Shown here: in pieces, positions 1-5,877 of the stretch
How positions within the stretch are numbered: the first letter of the stretch is position 1
Layout of the letters: each line of letters opens with the position of its first letter
Assembly (NCBI GenBank): GCA_026706505.1
Contig: JAPOYQ010000799.1
Location: 1-5,877 of the forward strand
DNA: 5,877 bases
Direction: 5' to 3'
Source: Gemmatimonadota bacterium
Lineage (GTDB): Bacteria; Latescibacterota; UBA2968; UBA8231
Made by a program: the position numbers and the translations under genes
The notes under the pieces: model-generated
The model's database searches: none
The model's input: only the letters and a program-made list of their open reading frames with translations
What the model was told of the DNA's origin: nothing

Positions 1-2678
1 TCGTACGCAGACTCGCGAAGTGAGAACACAAGCCCGGATTCCTCCTCCACCGAAAACAGTCCCGAGACGTCTTCCTCCGCGACGACACATGTGGACCTCT
101 CTCCCTTCAGTAGCGCAAGACACTGAAACGCCGATCGATCAGCCGCTAGCAGTTTAGTCTTAGCCCCAGGGCCAAGACCTTCGATACAGAGTGCCGCAAA
201 GACATGCCGATCCAATCCGTATTCTGCCCGCCGAGAGCCGACGGCAAATACATTTTCGAAGTTGCCCACTCGCATTGACTCACAGGCATAGGTCTCGATC
301 AGACCGATAGCTTCTGTCCGCTCTGCGAAGGCGATCACTCTTTCAGCCTGCTCCGATTCCTCTCTCGCTACGATACGCACGACCGAATCCGCGTATACGT
401 CCCAATTTCTACCGTCGTCGCTTGCCGAAGGAGCGGCGTTTCGTCGGTTCAGCTCCTCGAGCATTCGCTGCCGTAATTCCGAAGGACCTGAAACTACTAC
501 ACCGATCAGTTCCTCGGTCCGAAGCTCCGGAATACTGTCTCTGAGCACTGCGCCGAGCTCCGCTTCCCGAGAAAACGATAGCGCTGCCTCCAGAAACGAG
601 CCCCATTCGCTTGATTGATATTCCCGGGCGCTCACTACCTTGTCCTTGATGGTCCGAAGCCGGATTAGCCGGGGAAAGTCTTGGGCATCGAGCGCTGCGT
701 ATTCCGCCAGATTCAAAATATGGATCATTTGGTCAACTGGATAGCCTGAAGCCAGCCAGTTGATCGCCCACTCACGACTCGGTCCCTCCATGAGCCTCGT
801 TGCGTCGCCTTGCTGTGCCTGCGTCACCCACAGCCATGCATCACGCCAATATTTTGGGGCGTCACGCTCAAGCCAAGTCGTCACATTTTGCACGAGCGTG
901 CCAAAGACTTCGGCGTGTTCCTCTTGACCACGCAGAAACGCGAAGAGACTCGCGTGGAACGGCACCACGCTCGCCTCCCGGTGTTGCAGCAGGTGGTCAA
1001 CCTCCTCCAGAGCTGTCCACCAGTCATCTTCCCCTGACAGACAGCTTCCTAGCCCGTAGGACGGTGGACCGAATTGCAATCCGGCGAGCAGATGCAAAAC
1101 CCTTCTGGATCCGGAGCTCAACTGTACCCAAAGCGACTGGTAGTAGTCCTCGATCTCTCCGGATGGACATACCGGAAGTTTGTCCACGGATTCGGGCATG
1201 ATGGGGCCACCCACCCTTAATAGCGCTTCGACCGAATAGACCAGGTGTAGAGGCAGTCCCGCCGAGATTCTGTGGAGCGCCGAAGCCAATTCCTCTATCA
1301 ACTCTCCGGCGGTCCTATGCCCAACTTGCTCGATTGGTAGCCGCCCTGCGTCCCATTGAGACATCAGCCAATCGCAAACGGCCTGGGTCGACATCGCCGG
1401 TAATTCCGTCCATTGGCCCTTGGGCAAGGACGTCAATAGCCGCTTCGGTAGGTACTGATCCTCCACCTTTTGTGTACCTACCACTAGTCGTACGCCCTCT
1501 GGCAGCGGCAAAAGGCCTCCGAACAGCTCTTCCATTTGCGTCAGATCTTGGGCTTCCCGCCATACATGGTCGAGCCCGTCCACTATGACTACGAGGCGGT
1601 GTCCTTTGCGCGTCAGTTCCGACGCAGCAACCGCCAGCGCATCGCTTAGCCCCGCGTCTGCGTCCCCTGCGGGCAGCCTCGCATCCGTCAACTGCCTCTT
1701 GAGCGACGCGACGATCGCGAAGTAGCTGAACCTACCCTCAGTTCTGTCGCTGATTCTCAGAAAGTAGTGGTGCCGAATGCACACCAAGTCTTTTCTCTTG
1801 CGCAGTTGCTCGACACAATGACTCAAATAGGTGCTCTTTCCTCGTCCTGGCGGACCCCATAACACAGACACTCCGTCGCTTGTCGCAATCTTCTCTAGGA
1901 AGTCCTGATGGAACGTCTCGTCCGGGACTCTGTAGCTGTGCGGCACGATAAAATCCTGTGGTAGGGGTGTTGGCCGCTCTGGTGCGAAGATCTGCACAAG
2001 ATGATGATGTCGAATTCTCCCGTCCGGTTGTGGACGGTTTTTTCGAATTCCCCAACGTCTGACGCATTCCCTAAAATAGGCCCAGCCCTTGTTATCGGTT
2101 TCATACGAAAGTCGCGCCCTCAGATCCTCTTCCAAGGTTTCCAGCCGTTCCTGTGAGTGCACGAACTCGAAGCATTCGAAGAACTCAATCGCAGCCGCTC
2201 TTGATCCAATCTGTCCATCGACGATTTGTTTCGTTGCTGAACTCAAGCGGTCATACACTACGTTGTTACCTAGCAGACACTTCTTGAACTCATCATCCGG
2301 CCTACGATCAGTCTTCAGCAGCGCCCGGGACAACGAGCCGTCCCGAATGTGTCGCGACGTTGTTTTCGACCACTTCTGCAAAAGCGACGTTCCTTTTGGC
2401 TTGTGTTTCGTCAGCCATTCCCAATTGAGGCTGTGTTGCCGACTTGCGGGATCCGGCGTGAACTTTACCTGCGTCAACTCGAACTGACCATCCTTGCAGG
2501 TTACAACGTCGTCGATTGATCGAAACGCGGTGTCCTCGGCCTCTACCTTTACCCAGTCGTAGAGGTGCCGATCCCGGAGAAAGTCGATCAACATGTCGAC
2601 AGCGACAAGATCCTGATATTCGAACGACGCACGGAGAACGCCTGTGACCTTGAAGTCATGCCCCTTATCGGTGGTCAA
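1..2678 (-). CDS. Cap4/DUF4297-type nuclease fused to STAND NTPase, 3' end outside the window (Avs/AVAST-like)
   Basis: The frame is uninterrupted from TTG at 2678 to base 1 (892 full codons, no stop), so the C-terminus is missing. Residues 1-220 are a PD-(D/E)xK nuclease of the Cap4/DUF4297 type: EYQDLVAVDMLIDFL (20-34), acidic VEAED (45-49), then SIDDVV (54-59) and ELTQVKF (67-73). The expected metal and catalytic residues are Asp57, Gln70 and Lys72. A STAND P-loop NTPase follows. Walker A is GPPGRGKST (275-283, Lys281), Walker B is VVIVDGLD (363-370, Asp367), a sensor-like strand is VRLVVGTQ (396-403), the GxP motif is GLPL (474-477), and a winged-helix-like VPFHASLFAFL lies at 572-582. 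From about 590 on the sequence is helical and repeat-like, the usual position of the target-sensing region. By family analogy it senses an invader protein, oligomerises with ATP and degrades DNA in the cytoplasm. Family relatives commonly exceed 1200 residues. TTG at 2681 is an alternative start; a TAG lies in frame six codons upstream of it. Domain calls are strong; the defence role is inferred. Confidence 0.93.
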   Translation of the reverse strand, partial: MTTDKGHDFKVTGVLRASFEYQDLVAVDMLIDFLRDRHLYDWVKVEAEDTAFRSIDDVVTCKDGQFELTQVKFTPDPASRQHSLNWEWLTKHKPKGTSLLQKWSKTTSRHIRDGSLSRALLKTDRRPDDEFKKCLLGNNVVYDRLSSATKQIVDGQIGSRAAAIEFFECFEFVHSQERLETLEEDLRARLSYETDNKGWAYFRECVRRWGIRKNRPQPDGRIRHHHLVQIFAPERPTPLPQDFIVPHSYRVPDETFHQDFLEKIATSDGVSVLWGPPGRGKSTYLSHCVEQLRKRKDLVCIRHHYFLRISDRTEGRFSYFAIVASLKRQLTDARLPAGDADAGLSDALAVAASELTRKGHRLVVIVDGLDHVWREAQDLTQMEELFGGLLPLPEGVRLVVGTQKVEDQYLPKRLLTSLPKGQWTELPAMSTQAVCDWLMSQWDAGRLPIEQVGHRTAGELIEELASALHRISAGLPLHLVYSVEALLRVGGPIMPESVDKLPVCPSGEIEDYYQSLWVQLSSGSRRVLHLLAGLQFGPPSYGLGSCLSGEDDWWTALEEVDHLLQHREASVVPFHASLFAFLRGQEEHAEVFGTLVQNVTTWLERDAPKYWRDAWLWVTQAQQGDATRLMEGPSREWAINWLASGYPVDQMIHILNLAEYAALDAQDFPRLIRLRTIKDKVVSAREYQSSEWGSFLEAALSFSREAELGAVLRDSIPELRTEELIGVVVSGPSELRQRMLEELNRRNAAPSASDDGRNWDVYADSVVRIVAREESEQAERVIAFAERTEAIGLIETYACESMRVGNFENVFAVGSRRAEYGLDRHVFAALCIEGLGPGAKTKLLAADRSAFQCLALLKGERSTCVVAEEDVSGLFSVEEESGLVFSLRESAY

Positions 2679-2773
2679 CAATGCTCTCCTTGCCAGCTAA
2701 TTCGAACACTCAAACCTGTTCGTCGCTGCAGAAACATACATACTTGGTGTCCAAGCATAACCGAGATCGACAT
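2675..2773 (-). CDS. Possible 32-residue leader ORF in the intergenic gap
   Basis: ATG at 2773 opens a frame of 32 codons (begins MSISVMLGHQ, ends SWQGEHC) that stops at TGA 2675-2677. That stop overlaps the preferred TTG start of the nuclease-STAND gene as TTGA, the arrangement typical of coupled genes. An AAAGG stretch lies directly before the ATG but is closer than usual; an in-frame GTG at 2785 is an alternative start. The product has no recognisable domain. Both inverted repeats fall inside it. It may be a translated leader that opens the hairpins and delivers ribosomes to the TTG start, or simply a chance frame in 141 bases. Low confidence. Confidence 0.2.
   Translation of the reverse strand: MSISVMLGHQVCMFLQRRTGLSVRISWQGEHC
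2686..2691 (-). promoter_or_regulatory. Ribosome binding site for the nuclease-STAND gene
   Basis: AAGGAG on the minus strand lies seven bases before the TTG at 2678 and four before the adjoining in-frame TTG at 2681. It is the strongest Shine-Dalgarno match noticed near a start in the window. It decides the start: the first in-frame ATG (2594) would remove the conserved EYQ segment of the nuclease and has no comparable site. The seven-base spacing favours 2678. Confidence 0.75.
2703..2722 (-). repeat. Inverted repeat just upstream of the nuclease-STAND ribosome binding site
   Basis: CGAACA and TGTTCG form perfect six-base arms around an eight-base loop (GGTTTGAG on the minus strand). The downstream arm ends 11 bases before the AAGGAG site. 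No T-run follows, so it is not an intrinsic terminator. It could be a weak mRNA hairpin that affects the third gene, or an operator half-site pair; six-base arms could also occur by chance. Confidence 0.35.
2743..2755 (-). repeat. Small hairpin CTTGG-ACA-CCAAG in the intergenic gap
   Basis: Five-base perfect arms surround a three-base loop, with a further G-T and T-A pair possible outside them. It lies 21 bases from the second inverted repeat. No U-tract follows, so termination is unlikely. With the neighbouring repeat it makes the gap between the second and third genes structured, but each element on its own is short enough to be chance. Confidence 0.25.
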
Positions 2774-2822
2774 GTCCTTTCCCACACGCTAAAGCTCCGG
2801 GAAATCGCAAACAGTTTATCCC

Positions 2823-4967
2823 TTATGTGGCCGCTGAGTTTGACTCATTCAATAACTCGTCAATTCGCTCTCGATCCATCCGCTCCTCAGGCGGAGTATG
2901 GCCGACCCAAAGCTCACCATATGTGGAATCGAAGTATTTCCATAACGTAGGTGCCAACCTTCGCTTGCGGGCAACGAGTGTAAGCAGCCTTAGCGCCAGA
3001 ATCTTGACCGTGCGATTCGTGGTCTCGGACGTCATATGGATAATCTCCTTGGCCGTTTGTTCAGCCTCGTCGACTGCTGCCAGCAAGAGCCATAGTCTGC
3101 CCCAATCGCACAGTATTTCGAGATCAAGGTCTCCCGGATTGCTGAATCGCGCGCGCCCGACAGACATAAACTCGCTCATGACTACATTTTGGTAATTCTT
3201 GTCCGCATCGCGGTCTCGAGATTGGCGCTTCATCAGCTGGTCCGCCAACGCCCAGAGTGAACGGGGACCAAGCTCGGTCCGCGACGCCTGCTTCAGTATC
3301 CACCCATCGTCTACGTCTCCAACCTCCACTCCGTATCGAGCCGCGAATTCCTCCACATCCGCAGACTCCGACCTGCGGTGAGCAAACTGCATCGCGAATC
3401 TGTTGTGATTCCACAAGCGTTCGGTCATTCTCCGCACGTCTGCAGCCTCGGGCGCCCGTCCCAGGATCTGCAGCGGCTTGATCGTATGAAATGCCACCAG
3501 AAACCAGGTCTGCACGGCCTTGTCCGCGGTATTGAACGACTGGACGTCCGCCTCCGCGTCCCAAACGCTTAGCTTGAGATCCTTGCATCGCTCGGTTATC
3601 CATCCCGACACATCGACATTGTCGACGCTCAATACCAGACAGGCCGCCAATCCCTCAATCCATTCCCGGTATTGATAGTCACCCAAATTCACGAATACCT
3701 GGTTCTGATTCACCTGCTCACCGACCGCCTTGTAACTGGTATTCAGAACCCACTGCGCCAGATACTTCGTCCGCTCCGGATCGTCATCACGAATCGACCA
3801 CGCAACCTTCGCCACGTGCCGTATCCATGTGCTACCTCTCGCCGAACATAGCCCCGCATAAAGCTCGGGAAATAGTTCATCCGACCACGAATCGCACACG
3901 ATCCGTGACAGCAGCTTTGTGCACTGCTCTTCCAGTTCCTCCACTCGGCGCGGAGTTTTGCCCGTTTGAGTCCGATTGAGAACTAACGGTGCCCCTCGGA
4001 GCAACTCTCCGACCCAACGCGCGCAGACACGAGGGTCCAACTCGCCCAACCGTTGCACCAAACCGGCTAGGAGATCGCTGGCCGCCCTGTCCAGATCATC
4101 CTCCGGAGGTCTCAGTTCAGTGCTCCAACTACTCCGATCCGAGTCGACTTGCCAGTTGATTCCGAGATCGCGGTCCAAGCCGTTCACCGTGAGCAGCGAA
4201 TACAGGATTGCGATAGACACCAGCGCATCGTTCGAACTCTCGCTGATCCAGTTCAGCGTCACCCTATGGTTGCTGGCAAGCGCAGCCGCGATCATGTGTT
4301 CGGCCGCTCGAGCCTGCACCACCGGGTGATTCAACCTGCTGACAACCCTTTCGAACTCGCCGGGCCGTAGCCAAACGAGAACTTCGATCACGTGTCCCGC
4401 TGCAAAGTGCAGACCTCTATGAACCAGTTCCCCACCCCGTGCCTCCAGCTCCCTAAACGTCTCCAGACTTCCTTTGCCAACCAGCTCTTCCAGGTCAATG
4501 GTGACTGATTTTGGATCCAGCCCTGTAAGTCGCTCCACATCCAGTACACGTTCATCAGCGCATAGCTTTTCGAGCACATCAACCGCCAGCGATACGAACG
4601 AATCAATCTCTTCTTTCGACCACAGTTCATCGATCAACTGGAGAGCCAGCTCCGGCTCGATTGAGCCCACAGCCCAGACGGCAGTATTCGAGTCTTCTCT
4701 TCTGACCCCCTCCAGAATCGAGCGGGCCACCGGCTCTCTCAGTTCGGACCGCAACCAGCTATGCGCTCCATGATGCTCAAACCAGTCTTCCACCTCGCCT
4801 ATGATCTCGGCGTGATCACCAGGTCCAAGTGATTTGCCCATGACGGGTTTGATCAACTCGAACGCGCTGATGCGCTTGTACGGAGATGCTCCGCGACCAA
4901 AAATGCTCCATACAATCGCCCGTACGCGCTCGGGCAACGAATCGGGCATGCGAACGCTCGCGTCCAT
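2823..4967 (-). CDS. Large predicted all-helical protein of unknown function
   Basis: The 714-residue frame runs from ATG at 4967 to TAA at 2823-2825. I do not recognise the family. The composition is soluble and acidic, rich in Leu, Glu, Arg, Trp and Ala, with long amphipathic helices throughout, no signal peptide and no membrane segment. The stretches at about 185-230 (two helices around RLNHPVVQARAAEH) and 560-670 look like HEAT/ARM- or TPR-type solenoid repeats, but no repeat consensus is clean. The N-terminus carries a motif-like WSIFGRGASPYKRISAFEL (20-38), which would make a good search seed. I see no Walker A, HKD, PD-(D/E)xK, protease or kinase signature. The start overlaps the stop of the PLD-like gene as TGATG with little Shine-Dalgarno sequence, so translation is probably coupled and both products are probably needed together. 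A second Met at residue 7 (4949) is a less likely start. It may be a scaffold, adaptor or sensor for the neighbouring nuclease-NTPase; this is inferred from position only. Confidence 0.93.
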   Translation of the reverse strand: MDASVRMPDSLPERVRAIVWSIFGRGASPYKRISAFELIKPVMGKSLGPGDHAEIIGEVEDWFEHHGAHSWLRSELREPVARSILEGVRREDSNTAVWAVGSIEPELALQLIDELWSKEEIDSFVSLAVDVLEKLCADERVLDVERLTGLDPKSVTIDLEELVGKGSLETFRELEARGGELVHRGLHFAAGHVIEVLVWLRPGEFERVVSRLNHPVVQARAAEHMIAAALASNHRVTLNWISESSNDALVSIAILYSLLTVNGLDRDLGINWQVDSDRSSWSTELRPPEDDLDRAASDLLAGLVQRLGELDPRVCARWVGELLRGAPLVLNRTQTGKTPRRVEELEEQCTKLLSRIVCDSWSDELFPELYAGLCSARGSTWIRHVAKVAWSIRDDDPERTKYLAQWVLNTSYKAVGEQVNQNQVFVNLGDYQYREWIEGLAACLVLSVDNVDVSGWITERCKDLKLSVWDAEADVQSFNTADKAVQTWFLVAFHTIKPLQILGRAPEAADVRRMTERLWNHNRFAMQFAHRRSESADVEEFAARYGVEVGDVDDGWILKQASRTELGPRSLWALADQLMKRQSRDRDADKNYQNVVMSEFMSVGRARFSNPGDLDLEILCDWGRLWLLLAAVDEAEQTAKEIIHMTSETTNRTVKILALRLLTLVARKRRLAPTLWKYFDSTYGELWVGHTPPEERMDRERIDELLNESNSAAT

Positions 4968-4969
4968 CA
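4965..4969 (-). promoter_or_regulatory. TGATG stop/start overlap, probable translational coupling
   Basis: The TGA of the PLD-like gene (4969-4967) shares its last base with the ATG of the helical-protein gene (4967-4965). The 15 bases upstream hold only a poor Shine-Dalgarno match (GAGCG). Reinitiation by ribosomes finishing the first gene is the likely route, which would keep the two products in a fixed ratio. Confidence 0.65.
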
Positions 4970-5877
4970 GCCCAACGCTCGAGCGAAGAGTGGCGTCTTC
5001 GCCGAATCAAGCTTCATCGACCACAGATACTCCGCTTCTGCGCGATAAACGCCGTAGTCGACGCTGGCAAAAGTGACGCCTTCCTTAGCCCATCCGCTGA
5101 TTGAATTTGTAATGATCAATTCGCGCTCCGACGTTATCAAATAGCGGTCATGAAATCCGGGCTTTTCCGTTCCCTGCTTCAGAAACGAGCGGACCCTTAT
5201 GTGCTTCCTGATTTGCCCTGGTAGACCCAACCACCATGCCTTGGCTGCGTCCGTCAGCCGTTCCCCGCAAAGGATCCTCAGCGATCCATGGCTGGTCGAC
5301 GTGAACATATCCAGGTACAGCCGCACACCGCGCTGCCCCTTTAACCTGTTCATAAAATACGGGTCCGCAAAATAGATCGGCGCTTCGCGATCAGCGCTCG
5401 AGGCCAGCATGCCAATGACAAAATCAATGGCCCCATCGACCTCATCCGGACCGAAACGCACCACGTTCCTTTCCGCACGCGCCTTGGTCTCTCGCACGTA
5501 CGCGCGGTTCCCCAACCACCTCTGGCGAACCGCTCGATCCATCCTGCCTTTCTCGATGTCGCCCTGCACCGTCACCTGCGACCTGATTCCCGGCAGCGAA
5601 ACCTTGTGTATCGACCGGCCCTGCTCATTCGTGAAGTTCATCGTTGGACCGGTACTGACACGCAAACCAATGTTGATTTCCATCAACAAGAACACCTCCA
5701 TCAGATCCACGCACTGTCCATCTGAATCGCGGTATAACGCAAAGCCGATATGATCGACTCTCGATTCGATCCTGATTGGCGTACTCCCCCGATTGACGGG
5801 AACCATGCACCGCAGCACCTCGTTACCGCTATAACTCGCCCAGACCGAGGCATGGTGGGTGTCCGACAAAGCACTCC
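4967..5877 (-). CDS. PLD-like domain protein, 5' end probably outside the window
   Basis: The frame is open from the right edge to a TGA at 4967-4969. A TTG at 5869 with GGAG four bases upstream would give 300 residues, but no stop precedes it, and the N-terminal part reads like the middle of a larger protein, so I treat the gene as 5'-partial. Numbering from that TTG, residues 1-100 look beta-rich and match nothing I recognise. Residues 140-160 form a helix that leads into IYFADPYF (165-172), a strand-loop typical of PLD-like folds. A second core element is FHDRYLI (239-245), followed by IITNSISGWAKEG (252-264). This resembles the HxK...GSxN signature of phospholipase D enzymes, but Arg242 replaces Lys and the downstream Asp and Gly-Ser are not in register. 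HDR variants occur in non-catalytic PLD-like domains such as the MIT C-terminal family, so it may bind nucleic acid or lipid rather than cleave it. It is apparently first of the three co-oriented genes and overlaps the next by one base. I am confident it is a gene; the PLD assignment is moderate. Confidence 0.85.
   Translation of the reverse strand, partial: SALSDTHHASVWASYSGNEVLRCMVPVNRGSTPIRIESRVDHIGFALYRDSDGQCVDLMEVFLLMEINIGLRVSTGPTMNFTNEQGRSIHKVSLPGIRSQVTVQGDIEKGRMDRAVRQRWLGNRAYVRETKARAERNVVRFGPDEVDGAIDFVIGMLASSADREAPIYFADPYFMNRLKGQRGVRLYLDMFTSTSHGSLRILCGERLTDAAKAWWLGLPGQIRKHIRVRSFLKQGTEKPGFHDRYLITSERELIITNSISGWAKEGVTFASVDYGVYRAEAEYLWSMKLDSAKTPLFARALG

Larger units (their letters stand above)
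2682..2822. other. Intergenic gap between the helical-protein gene and the nuclease-STAND gene
   Basis: These 141 bases are the only stretch in the window outside the three large genes. They hold two short inverted repeats, a possible leader ORF and the ribosome binding site for the third gene. I see no convincing sigma-70 promoter pair and no hairpin with a T-run, so readthrough from the second gene is the simplest assumption. An internal promoter cannot be excluded; the TATGCT-like hexamer near 2758 lacks a good -35 partner. Confidence 0.5.

Noticed and set aside
800..1201. A plus-strand frame of 133 codons and several others of 60-130 codons on both strands.
   Set aside because: All lie within the three large minus-strand genes, have no recognisable domains or ribosome binding sites, and show the biased composition (Ser/Arg/Pro-rich) of antisense or frame-shifted readings of GC-rich coding DNA.
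1447..1482. Perfect nine-base inverted repeat GGTAGGTAC / GTACCTACC with an 18-base spacer.
   Set aside because: It lies inside the coding sequence of the NTPase domain just after the sensor strand. A repeat of this size within a short distance is expected about once by chance in a window of this length, and no T-run or target duplication accompanies it.
2089..2487. A plus-strand frame of 132 codons opposite the nuclease domain.
   Set aside because: The opposite strand encodes the intact Cap4-like domain with its IDD and QVK motifs. The plus-strand frame is Ser/Cys-rich with no family resemblance.
2594..2596. ATG as start of the nuclease-STAND gene.
   Set aside because: It would remove 28 residues including the EYQDLVAV segment typical of the nuclease family, and no Shine-Dalgarno site matches the AAGGAG in front of the TTG pair.
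2682..2822. Intrinsic terminator between the second and third genes.
   Set aside because: Neither short hairpin in the gap is GC-rich or followed by a run of T on the minus strand.
1..5877. CRISPR array, insertion sequence, tRNA attachment site or retron-like RNA.
   Set aside because: No regularly spaced direct repeats, terminal inverted repeats, transposase or reverse transcriptase motifs, or tRNA-like sequence were seen, and coding sequence fills nearly the whole window.

Overview
The window comes from a bacterium of moderate to fairly high GC content (mid-50s percent by eye). TTG appears to be used as a start codon at least once. Nothing in the sequence fixes the genus: there is no rRNA, tRNA or housekeeping gene. 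Everything reads as accessory DNA.

All coding capacity that I can support is on the minus strand, so the genes are listed right to left. First is a PLD-like protein (5877 to 4967), probably cut by the right edge of the window. It is followed with a one-base TGATG overlap by a 714-residue, predicted all-helical protein of unknown function (4967 to 2823). A 141-base gap then holds two small inverted repeats, a possible 32-codon leader ORF and a strong ribosome binding site. Last is a long reading frame that starts at TTG (2678) and is still open at base 1. It encodes at least 892 residues: an N-terminal PD-(D/E)xK nuclease of the Cap4/DUF4297 kind, then a STAND-type P-loop NTPase, then the start of a helical C-terminal region.

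Nuclease plus STAND ATPase plus helical repeat region is the architecture of Avs/AVAST-like antiphage sensors, in which the C-terminal region recognises a phage protein, the NTPase oligomerises and the nuclease is switched on. That mechanism is known for the family and is only inferred here. The unusual part is the company it keeps: a PLD-like protein with a degenerate HDR motif and a large helical protein without recognisable catalytic residues, both apparently transcribed ahead of the nuclease-NTPase. The best reading is a three-component (or larger) defence operon of which this window holds two incomplete ends. The left end of the sensor gene and the right end of the first gene lie outside.

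No mobile element, CRISPR array, RNA gene or convincing terminator or promoter was seen. Apart from the 141-base gap, the window is fully coding.
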